DNA from: Actinomadura harenae
GTDB lineage: Bacteria > Actinomycetota > Actinomycetes > Streptosporangiales > Streptosporangiaceae
DNA: 40,355 nucleotides
Assembly: GCF_003696215.1 (NCBI RefSeq)
Contig: NZ_RFFG01000072.1
Coordinates: 1-40,355 of the forward strand
Direction of reading: 5' to 3'
This document shows positions 15,287-21,695 of this stretch, in pieces; within the stretch, counting starts at the first letter, position 1; each line of letters opens with the position of its first letter. The translations under genes were made by a program, and so were the position numbers. The notes under the pieces were generated by a model. That model ran no database searches, was not told the DNA's origin, and saw only the letters and a list, made by a program, of their open reading frames with translations.

Positions 15287-16516
15287 ATGTCGAATATCCC
15301 GATAGCTCGACCGGTGGAGGCCCCCGCCTCCACCGGCGGGGCACGGCCGGAGGACGCGCCCCGCGGACTCGGCTCCACGGCGATCCTGGCGCTCGGCACG
15401 TTCGCCGTCGGGACGGACGCCTACGTCGTGGCCGGGTTCCTGCCCGCCATGGCGCGCTCGCTGCACGTCTCGGAGTCGGCTGCGGGACAGTCGGCGACGG
15501 TGTTCGCGATCACCTACGCCGTGCTGTCCCCCGTCCTGGCCACGCTGCTCGCGCGGGTGCCGCGCCGGGCGCTGCTGGTCGGCGCGCTGGCCGTCCTCAC
15601 CGTGGCCAACCTCGGCTCGGCGCTGGCGCCGGACTTCGGATGGCTGATGGCGAGCCGCGTCCTGGCGGCGCTGGGCGCGGCCGCGTTCACCCCGAACGCG
15701 GGCGCGGTCGCGTCGTCGCTGGTCGCGCCCGCCCAGCGGGCCCGCGCGCTGGCCGTGGTGATCGGCGGGCTGACGATGGCGACCGCCCTCGGTGTCCCGC
15801 TGGGCGACCTCGCCGGGCGGGTCCTGGACTGGCGGATGGCGCTCGGCCTGGTCGCGGCGCTGTGCGCGGTGGCGGCGGGCGGCGTCCTCGCCGCGATGCC
15901 CGCGCTGCCGGGCGCCCCGCCCATCCCCCTGCGGCGGCGGCTCGCCGCCCTCCGCGACCCGGCCGTCCTGGCGATCCTGCCACTGACCGTGGCCGGGATC
16001 GCGGCGGGGTACGGCCTGTACGCGTTCGCCGTCCCGGTGCTGCGCGCCCTCGGGAGCGGGCCTTCCGAGGAGGCGTGGCTGCTGTTCCTGTACGGCGTCG
16101 GGGCCGTCCTGGGGAATCTGTTCTCGGGCGCGACGGTCGACCGGCACGGGGCCGTCCGCGTCCAGGCGGTCGGGTTCACCGGCCTGGCGGTCACGCTGGC
16201 GGCGTTCGCGTGGGCCGCGCACGCGGGCGTCCGCCTGCTGCCGCTCACGGCCGTCCTGATGGTCGCCTGGGGCGCCGCCACCTGGTTCCAGACCCCCGCT
16301 CAGCAGGTCCGCCTGATCAACGCCGCGCCGGACGAGACCGCCGTGGTCATCGGCCTGAACGCGGCCGCCCTGTACGGCGGGATCGCGCTCGGCACGGCCC
16401 TCGGCGGCCTCCTGCTGCCGTCCGGCGCGGCGCCGGCCCTCGCCGCCGCCGCCGTCCTGGCGCTGCTGTGCCTGCCCTACCTGTGGGCCACCCGGCGCTT
16501 CGGCCGGGCCGCGTGA
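15287..16516 (+). CDS. MFS transporter, DHA1 family (AraJ/CmlR-like)
   Basis: A 409-residue, 12-helix exporter. Helix 1 contains FAVGTDAYVVAGFLPAMA, typical of the chloramphenicol/arabinose-efflux DHA1 group. The loop 2-3 motif is reduced (VPRRALLVGA). Helix 5 carries the motif C-like run GGLTMATALGVPLG, followed by DWRMAL. The first 30 residues are hydrophilic and Pro/Ala-rich. ATG 15287 has GAGAGGAACAG just upstream. It follows the Rrf2 gene by 107 bp in the same direction, so it may be part of that regulon. The proton-coupled efflux role is from the family; the substrate is unknown. Its stop is 4 bp from the stop of the convergent sigma-factor gene. Confidence 0.9.
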   Translation: MSNIPIARPVEAPASTGGARPEDAPRGLGSTAILALGTFAVGTDAYVVAGFLPAMARSLHVSESAAGQSATVFAITYAVLSPVLATLLARVPRRALLVGALAVLTVANLGSALAPDFGWLMASRVLAALGAAAFTPNAGAVASSLVAPAQRARALAVVIGGLTMATALGVPLGDLAGRVLDWRMALGLVAALCAVAAGGVLAAMPALPGAPPIPLRRRLAALRDPAVLAILPLTVAGIAAGYGLYAFAVPVLRALGSGPSEEAWLLFLYGVGAVLGNLFSGATVDRHGAVRVQAVGFTGLAVTLAAFAWAAHAGVRLLPLTAVLMVAWGAATWFQTPAQQVRLINAAPDETAVVIGLNAAALYGGIALGTALGGLLLPSGAAPALAAAAVLALLCLPYLWATRRFGRAA

Positions 16517-16520
16517 GGGG

Positions 16521-17495
16521 TCAGTCCGCCGTCCAGGGGCGGAGCTTCTCGGGGTTCCGGACGCCCCAGAGGTGCCTCACCCGGCCGTCCTCGAAGCCGA
16601 AGGTGAACACCGCCGCGATCGCGCCCTCGTGGCGCACGACCAGGCCGGGACGGGCGTTGACCGTCCGCTCCAGGACCTCCATGCCCGGCGCCAGGTCGAG
16701 GACCCGGACCAGGTGGCGGGCGATCGCCTCGGCGCCCTCGACCGGCTCCAGCAGGGCCGAGACGACGCCTCCGCCGTCGCCGACCGCGACCGCGTCGGGG
16801 GCGAGGACGGCGACGAGCGCGCCGATGTCCTTGGTCTCCCACGCCCGTTTCAGGTCGCGGACGACGCGGGCGCTCTGCGCGGACGGCGCGGCGGACGTCC
16901 GGGCCGCGTCCAGGCGGCGGCGGGCCGACACCGCCAGCTGGCGGCACGCCGCCGGGGTCCGGCCGACGATCTCGGCGACCTCGGCGAACGGGTAGCGGAA
17001 CACGTCGTGCAGGACGAACGCGACCCGCTCGGCAGGGGTCGTCGACTCCAGGACGACGAGGAACGCCATGGTGATCGACTCGTCCAGGGTGACGCGCTCG
17101 GCCGGGTCGGCGACGGCGCCCCCGCCGCCCTCGCCGGGACGGCCGTCGATCCGGCCGGGGACGGGCTCGGGGAGCCACGCGCCCACGTAGCTCTCGCGCC
17201 GGGCGCGCGCCGAGCCGAGCACGTCCAGGCAGATGCGGCCCGCGACCCGGGTCAGCCAGGCCGCCGGATTGCCGATCGCGTCCTGGCGCTCCCGCGGCTG
17301 GGCGTACCAGCGCGTGTAGGTCTCCTGGACGACGTCCTCGGCGTCCGCGAGGGAGCCGAGCAGCCGGTAGGCGAGGCTGATCAGGTGGCGGCGTTCGCTC
17401 ATGAGCGCGTCCAGGCCGTCGCCGGGAGCGCCCGCGTCCGGTGCCGTCGGCGTCGTGTCCGGGGGCGTCGTGTCCGGCTCGTGTCGGGTGTCCAT
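16521..17495 (-). CDS. ECF41-type RNA polymerase sigma factor with SnoaL-like C-terminal domain
   Basis: A 324-residue extracytoplasmic-function sigma factor. Sigma region 2 reads RRHLISLAYRLLGSLADAEDVVQETYTRWY and region 4 includes VFRYPFAEVAEIVGRTPAACRQLAVSARRRL. Unlike ordinary ECFs, a C-terminal domain of about 110 residues of the SnoaL/NTF2-like fold follows, with DGGGV and a terminal NPEKL that match the conserved DGGG and NPDK-type motifs of the ECF41 group. There the extension acts as a built-in regulator replacing an anti-sigma factor. ATG 17495 is chosen: a promoter-like box at 17536-17562 would start transcription downstream of the alternative ATG at 17534, and GAGGGGG precedes 17495. 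It probably activates itself and the divergent yceI-like gene. Confidence 0.92.
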   Translation of the reverse strand: MDTRHEPDTTPPDTTPTAPDAGAPGDGLDALMSERRHLISLAYRLLGSLADAEDVVQETYTRWYAQPRERQDAIGNPAAWLTRVAGRICLDVLGSARARRESYVGAWLPEPVPGRIDGRPGEGGGGAVADPAERVTLDESITMAFLVVLESTTPAERVAFVLHDVFRYPFAEVAEIVGRTPAACRQLAVSARRRLDAARTSAAPSAQSARVVRDLKRAWETKDIGALVAVLAPDAVAVGDGGGVVSALLEPVEGAEAIARHLVRVLDLAPGMEVLERTVNARPGLVVRHEGAIAAVFTFGFEDGRVRHLWGVRNPEKLRPWTAD

Positions 17496-17535
17496 GGCGC
17501 GTCGTCCCCCTCGGTCGGTGTCGTCCGTCGTCATC

Positions 17536-17562
17536 ACGACGAAACGGGCGTCCGGAATGTGA
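17536..17562 (-). promoter_or_regulatory. ECF41-like promoter for the sigma-factor gene
   Basis: Read leftward: TCACATTC (17562-17555), 13 bases, CGTCGT (17541-17536). Counted from TCACA to CGTC the spacer is 16. From memory, ECF41 promoters have TGTCACA at -35 and CGTC at -10, so this fits self-activation. Confidence 0.6.
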
Positions 17563-17589
17563 TGTCGGCCGCCCGGCTCCGCGTGCGCC

Positions 17590-17616
17590 TCACATTCGCC
17601 ACAGCCGCGTCGTCGT
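17590..17616 (+). promoter_or_regulatory. Matching ECF41-like promoter for the YceI gene
   Basis: Read rightward: TCACATTC (17590-17597), 13 bases, CGTCGT (17611-17616). Both boxes and the spacing are identical to the divergent element at 17536-17562, while the spacers differ. The same sigma factor very likely reads both. Confidence 0.65.
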
Positions 17617-17663
17617 ACCGCCGAACGACCACCTTCCACCCGAAGACAGGGAAACGCGACATC

Positions 17664-18194
17664 ATGACCACTCTGACCGGGCTGAGCGAGCTCGCGGGCG
17701 ACTACACCCTGGACGCCGGGCGCTCGCGCCTCGGGTTCGTCGCCAGGCACACCGTCGGCGGCAAGGTCCGCGGCAGGTTCAGCGAAGTCGAGGGGACCGC
17801 GCGCCTGGACGCCGGCGACCCGGCGGCGTCCCGCGTCCGCCTGACCCTCCGCGCCGAGAGCCTGGACACCGGGAACGCGCAGCGCGACGGCCTGGTGTGC
17901 GGCATGCTCCTGAAGTCCGGCGACCACCCGGTCCTCACCTTCGTCTCCACCGAGGTGCGGATCCTGAACGAGAGCGCGTTCCGGATCACCGGCGGACTGA
18001 CCGTCCGCGGCACGACGAAGCCGCTCACGATGGACTTCCAGGTGACCGGCACCGACCCCGGGGGCGTGGTGACCGCCGTCGGCCGGACGGCCGTCCTCAG
18101 CACCGGCTGGGGCGTGAAGACCGTCATGACCAGGCCGTTCATCAGCGCGAAGGTGGAGCTGGAGATCGAGGTCACCGCGGTCCGGCTCCCCTGA
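17664..18194 (+). CDS. YceI-family protein
   Basis: A 176-residue protein of the YceI lipocalin-like beta-barrel family, whose members bind polyprenyl or amphiphilic lipids. The family pattern is clear: GDYTLDAGRSRLGFVARHT near the N-terminus, then GRFSEVEGTARLD, SLDTGNAQRDG, HPVLTFVST, ITGGLTVRGTTKPLTMDFQV and a basic beta end. No signal peptide is seen, so it is likely cytoplasmic, as in many actinobacterial members. ATG 17664 begins directly before the fold; the longer open frame upstream is antisense to the sigma gene. Divergence from an ECF41 factor with a matching promoter suggests it belongs to that regulon, perhaps isoprenoid or oxidative stress handling. Confidence 0.92.
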   Translation: MTTLTGLSELAGDYTLDAGRSRLGFVARHTVGGKVRGRFSEVEGTARLDAGDPAASRVRLTLRAESLDTGNAQRDGLVCGMLLKSGDHPVLTFVSTEVRILNESAFRITGGLTVRGTTKPLTMDFQVTGTDPGGVVTAVGRTAVLSTGWGVKTVMTRPFISAKVELEIEVTAVRLP

Positions 18195-18246
18195 CCGGCC
18201 CGGAGGGCGGGGACGGGCGCGCCGCCCCCGCCGTCTCAGGCCGCGA

Positions 18247-18846
18247 TCACTCGGACGGCCGGGCGTCCTGCCCGCCGTCCTCGTGGTCGCCGTGGTCGCC
18301 GTGGTCGCCGTTCGAGCCGTGACCGGCGCGACCGTGGTCGCCGTCCTTGCCGTCCCTGCCGTCCTTGCCGGACGGCGGCTCCCCCACGAAGGCGGCCGTG
18401 CGGACGTCGCCGCTGCGGGCCCCCTCCACGCGGACGGTGTCGCCGGTCTTGATCGTGTCGATCTTCTGCCCGTGGCCGACCCGGGTGCCGGAGTCCAGCG
18501 TCCAGGTCCAGTCGGTGCCGTCGTCGCTCCGGACGGTCAGCGACGTCGCGGACACGGCCCTCACCTTGCCGCTCTGGACGTCCCGCAGGACGTACGCGCC
18601 CTTCTCGTCCTTCACGGTGAACTCCCCGTGCAGCGCCGCGAAGCGGCCTGCGCCCGGGCCGTGGCCATGGCCGGAGCCGTGGCCGGGTCCGCGGTCGCGG
18701 CCGTCCGCCTGGTGCTGCCCGGACGTGCCGGATTTCCCCGAGCCCCCGGAGCCGTCGGCCAGCGCGGGGAGGCCGGCGGCCACTCCCGCGACGGCTCCCG
18801 CCGCGAGCGCTCCCGTGACCACGCCGATGGCGAGCCTCTTGTGCAT
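18247..18846 (-). CDS. Secreted DUF5666-like protein with collagen-like Gly/Asp/His tail
   Basis: A 199-residue protein. A signal peptide covers about residues 1-30 (MHKRLAIGVVTGALAAGAVA, then ALADG). A disordered Gly/Ser/His linker follows to about 70. Residues 70-150 form a small beta domain (HGEFTVKDEKGAYVLRDVQSGKV, then SLTVRSDDGTDWTWTL and KTGDTVRVEGARSG) like DUF5666, a predicted secreted OB-like fold. The tail has Gly-X-Y-like triplets (GKDGRDGKDGDHGRAG, GDHGDHGDH) rich in Asp and His, which could bind metal or resemble collagen. ATG 18846 has GGAGGT six bases upstream. Three phased heptamers lie in its promoter region. Function unknown; the envelope location is inferred. Confidence 0.8.
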   Translation of the reverse strand: MHKRLAIGVVTGALAAGAVAGVAAGLPALADGSGGSGKSGTSGQHQADGRDRGPGHGSGHGHGPGAGRFAALHGEFTVKDEKGAYVLRDVQSGKVRAVSATSLTVRSDDGTDWTWTLDSGTRVGHGQKIDTIKTGDTVRVEGARSGDVRTAAFVGEPPSGKDGRDGKDGDHGRAGHGSNGDHGDHGDHEDGGQDARPSE

Positions 18847-18897
18847 GGTGACCTCCTGATCGTGCGGTCGGATGTGGCCACAGGGAAGGAACCGCAG

Positions 18898-18937
18898 ATG
18901 AGAGGCTCGTTCGCGGTTCATGAGAGAACGATGAGAG
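18898..18937 (-). promoter_or_regulatory. Helically phased ATGAGAG direct repeats
   Basis: Identical heptamers atgagag occur at 18898-18904, 18920-18926 and 18931-18937 (CTCTCAT on the gene's strand). Offsets are 22 and 11 bp, so all lie on one DNA face. This matches direct-repeat sites of OmpR/PhoB-type response regulators. It is 52-91 bp upstream of the DUF5666-like ATG. Confidence 0.6.
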
Positions 18938-18974
18938 GACGGCAAAGCCTGGCGCCGGAGTGATCGGCCGGCCG

Positions 18975-19427
18975 TCAGGACGGCCGGTCCCGGAGCTCCT
19001 GCGTCGCGTCCCGGTACGCGGCGGCGACGTGGACGAACATCTCCAGCATCAGCGCGGCCTGCTCCGGGCCGAAGTGCTCCGCCACCTTCCCCAGGTGCCG
19101 CTCCGACAGCGACGCCGCCGCGTAGTACTTCGCCATGCCGTCCTCGACGGGCTCGACGATGACGGCGCGCCGGTCGTGGGGGCTGCGCGTCCGCCGGACG
19201 TAGCCGCCGCGCTCGAGCCGGTCGACCAGGCGGGTCGCGGACGCCGACGGCAGGTCGAGCTCGGCGGAGATCGCGCCGACCGGGAGCGGGCCCCGCATCT
19301 CCATGAGGATCAGCGCGGCCACGTCCACCGTCTGCAGGCCGAGCCGGTCGGCGACCGACTGGTTGTGCAGCATGAACGAGATCACGAACTCGCGGTAGAG
19401 GTCCGCCGCCTGATGACTGTGGGGCAC
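18975..19427 (-). CDS. MarR-family transcriptional regulator
   Basis: A 150-residue winged-helix regulator. The recognition region is PVGAISAELDLPSASATRLVDRLERGGYVRRTRSPHDRRAVIVEP, about residues 50-95, with the DRR wing typical of MarR; dimerisation helices flank it. The start is GTG 19427; no strong ribosome site is seen. Its start codon lies 13 bp from a long inverted repeat shared with the divergent flavin monooxygenase gene, so it probably represses both and is released by a small aromatic or phenolic ligand. Downstream on the same strand is the DUF5666-like gene, 128 bp away, which has its own promoter elements. Confidence 0.92.
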   Translation of the reverse strand: MPHSHQAADLYREFVISFMLHNQSVADRLGLQTVDVAALILMEMRGPLPVGAISAELDLPSASATRLVDRLERGGYVRRTRSPHDRRAVIVEPVEDGMAKYYAAASLSERHLGKVAEHFGPEQAALMLEMFVHVAAAYRDATQELRDRPS

Positions 19428-19439
19428 TGTTCAACTCTA

Positions 19440-19484
19440 CTCCTGTCCGATGTATCTTCGATTCGGAGATACATCGGACAGGAG
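19440..19484. promoter_or_regulatory. MarR operator: inverted repeat with 18-bp perfect arms
   Basis: Arm 19440-19457 (ctcctgtccgatgtatct) and arm 19467-19484 are exact reverse complements around nine bases (tcgattcgg). The second arm includes the GGAG ribosome site of the monooxygenase gene (ATG 19491), so a bound repressor could also hide it; as RNA the repeat would form an 18-bp stem that sequesters the site. Confidence 0.75.
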
Positions 19485-19490
19485 ATAATC

Positions 19491-20651
19491 ATGGACGTCA
19501 TCGTGATCGGCGCCGGTGTGGGCGGGCTGGCCGTGGCCCGGCGGCTGCTGGCGGACGGGCACACCGTGCGCGTGTTCGAGAGGGCCCCCGAACGCCGGAC
19601 GGGCGGCGCGGGGCTGACCATCTTCCCCAACGGCGCGGCGGTGCTGTCCGACCTCGGCATCGACCTGGACGGCGTCGGCGGGCGCATCGAGCGGATCGAC
19701 GCGCGGACCGCCGCCGGGAGGCTGCGCACGAGCATGGACCTCGCCCACACGGCGGAGACCTTCGGCTTCCCCACCCGGTCGGTCTCCCGGCGGCGCCTCG
19801 TGGAACTGCTCTCCGACGGCCTGCCGGACGACCTGGTCCGCTACGGCGTGGCCTGCGCCCGCGTGACGCACGACGCGGACTCGGCCACCGCCGTGTTCGA
19901 GGACGGCACGACCGCGACCGGCGACCTGCTGATCGGCGCGGACGGCATCCACTCGGTCGTCCGGCGGCGGCTGTGGGGCGAGGGGACCGTCGTGCCCGCG
20001 TCGTTCGGCACCTGGCAGGGGCTCAGCGCGATCGACATCGACATCACCGACACGACCCTGCACTACATGATCACCGGCAGGGAGGGCGCGTGCGGGCTCA
20101 TCCCGGCGGGTCCGGGCATGCTCCAGTGGTGGTTCGACGTCCGGTGGAAGCCGGCCGACCCGCGCCCGGACGCGCCGCTGGAGATGCTGCGCCGCCGGTT
20201 CGGGCACTGGGCCTCCCCGGTGCCCGAGGTGCTCGCCGCCGCGACCGAGGACGACCTCGACTTCTTCGGGCACCGCTGGAACAAGGTCCGCCGCGTGTGG
20301 GGCGAGGGCCGCGTCACGCTGCTCGGGGACTCCGCGCACACGATGCCGCCCACCCTCGGCCAGGGCGCGAACCAGACCTTCGAGGACGCCTGGGTGCTCG
20401 GGCGCGAGCTCGCCGACGAGAGCCGGAGCGTGCCCGACCGGCTGCGCGCATACGAGCTGGCCCGCCGCCCCCGCGTCAACCTGGTCTCCCAGATGGCCAA
20501 GCGGAACCCGGCGAACATGCGGATCCCCCCGTTCCTCGGGAAGCGCGTCCCCGAGACGGCGCAGACCACGCTGCTCCGCCGGTTCAGCAACCGGCTGAAC
20601 GAGGGGCCGCTGCCGGCCGGGGAGCGCGTCCCGTCGGGAGCGGGCGCGTAA
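19491..20651 (+). CDS. FAD-dependent monooxygenase (TetX / salicylate-hydroxylase-like)
   Basis: A 386-residue class A flavoprotein hydroxylase. The dinucleotide-binding motif VIGAGVGGLAVARRLLADGH opens the protein, followed by the acidic FAD-ribose residue (VFERAP). The DG motif is LLIGADGIHSVVRR near residue 155, and the second FAD motif is VTLLGDSAHTMPPTLGQGANQTFEDAWVLGREL near 275-310. These use NAD(P)H and O2 to hydroxylate aromatic or polyketide substrates; the relatives known as TetX inactivate tetracyclines. I cannot tell a biosynthetic, catabolic or resistance role from sequence. ATG 19491 has GGACAGGAG upstream. It is divergent from the MarR gene with a shared operator. Its stop is 6 bp from the convergent lactonase gene. 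Confidence 0.92.
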   Translation: MDVIVIGAGVGGLAVARRLLADGHTVRVFERAPERRTGGAGLTIFPNGAAVLSDLGIDLDGVGGRIERIDARTAAGRLRTSMDLAHTAETFGFPTRSVSRRRLVELLSDGLPDDLVRYGVACARVTHDADSATAVFEDGTTATGDLLIGADGIHSVVRRRLWGEGTVVPASFGTWQGLSAIDIDITDTTLHYMITGREGACGLIPAGPGMLQWWFDVRWKPADPRPDAPLEMLRRRFGHWASPVPEVLAAATEDDLDFFGHRWNKVRRVWGEGRVTLLGDSAHTMPPTLGQGANQTFEDAWVLGRELADESRSVPDRLRAYELARRPRVNLVSQMAKRNPANMRIPPFLGKRVPETAQTTLLRRFSNRLNEGPLPAGERVPSGAGA

Positions 20652-20657
20652 CAGCGG

Positions 20658-21695
20658 CTAGAACGGCAGGACGGACGAGGGCGCCGGGACGGCGAGCGGC
20701 GCGGCGGCGGGCGTGAGGCGCCCGGACGCCGGGTCGCGGCGGAACACGGTCACGGTGCCCGACCGCTGGTTGGCGCAGAAGAGCAGGCGGCCGTCCGGGG
20801 TGAGGGCGATGTCGCGCGGCCAGGCCCCGCCGCAGGACACGACCTCGACGGGTTCGAGCGCCGCCCCGCCCGCGACGGTCGCGTGGACGGCGATCGTGTC
20901 GTCGCCCCGGTCGGTGCTGTACACGTGCGCGCCGTCCGGGGAGACGCGGAGGGCGGCCGAGAAGTTGACGGCGGGGTTCGCGGCGTCGCGGCGGGTCGGG
21001 AGCTCGGCGCCCGGTTCGAGGGTTCCGGACTCGGCGTCCCAGGCGCAGACGATGAGCGTGCACGACAGCTCGTTGATGAGGTAGGCGTGCCGTCCGGACG
21101 GGTGGAAGGCCAGGTGGCGCGGGCCCCGGCCGTCCGGGACACGCGCGGTGCCGTGGAGGTCGAGGCGGCCCTTGAGCGCGTCGAAGGCGTAGACGTGCAC
21201 GCGGTCCGCGCCGAGGTCGGTGCACAGGACGAACCGTCCGTCCGGGGAGATCGCGGCCATGTGCGCGTGCGAGCCGGGCAGGTGGGCGATGGCCTGGACG
21301 GGCTCGGTCGCGGTGATCCGCCCGTCCGGGCCGGTCGGGAACACCGACAGGACGCCGTCGCCGTAGTTGGCGACGAACACGAACGGCGCGTCGGGGTGGA
21401 CGGCGACGTGGCACGGCAGCGCTCCCCCGCTCGCCGCCTCGGCGACCGGCTCCCCGAGATCGTGGTCGTCGCCCAGTGGCACGGACGCGACGCGCCCGGT
21501 CTCCTCTTCGAGGACGGCGTGCAGCATGCCGTGGCGCGCGTCGAACGCGACGTAGGTCGGCTCGGGGAGCGGCAGCGTCCGCTCGACGGTCACCGCCCCG
21601 GACGCGTCGTACCGCGCGAGGCGCAGCGCCACGCCGGGGACGGGCCCGGAACCGCCGATGATCAGGCGGCCGGAGGTCTGCGGAGTGTGGTTCAC
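20658..21695 (-). CDS. Lactonase-family beta-propeller protein
   Basis: A 345-residue protein of the seven-bladed propeller family that includes 6-phosphogluconolactonase (YbhE-type) and muconate-cycle lactonizing enzymes. Repeated blade patterns are visible: HVAVHPDAPFVFVANYGDG, SHAHMAAISPDGRFVLCTDLG, GPRHLAFHPSGRHAYLINEL, AALRVSPDGAHVYSTDRG and WPRDIALTPDGRLLFCANQ. The conserved His and Arg in SHAHMA and GPRHLAF match the family's active-site region. No signal peptide is seen. GTG 21695 overlaps the TGA of the upstream regulator (GTGA), so it is translated as the last gene of that operon. A role in the pentose phosphate pathway is only one option; the substrate is unproven. Confidence 0.88.
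   Translation of the reverse strand: MNHTPQTSGRLIIGGSGPVPGVALRLARYDASGAVTVERTLPLPEPTYVAFDARHGMLHAVLEEETGRVASVPLGDDHDLGEPVAEAASGGALPCHVAVHPDAPFVFVANYGDGVLSVFPTGPDGRITATEPVQAIAHLPGSHAHMAAISPDGRFVLCTDLGADRVHVYAFDALKGRLDLHGTARVPDGRGPRHLAFHPSGRHAYLINELSCTLIVCAWDAESGTLEPGAELPTRRDAANPAVNFSAALRVSPDGAHVYSTDRGDDTIAVHATVAGGAALEPVEVVSCGGAWPRDIALTPDGRLLFCANQRSGTVTVFRRDPASGRLTPAAAPLAVPAPSSVLPF

Noticed and set aside
17496..17534. Earlier ATG (17534) for the ECF41 sigma factor
   Set aside because: It overlaps the -10 box at 17536-17541, would lie upstream of the expected transcription start, and has no ribosome site.
18195..18246. GC-rich stem between the YceI and DUF5666-like genes as terminator
   Set aside because: The best pairing is only about seven bases with a mismatch and no T tract, too weak to call.
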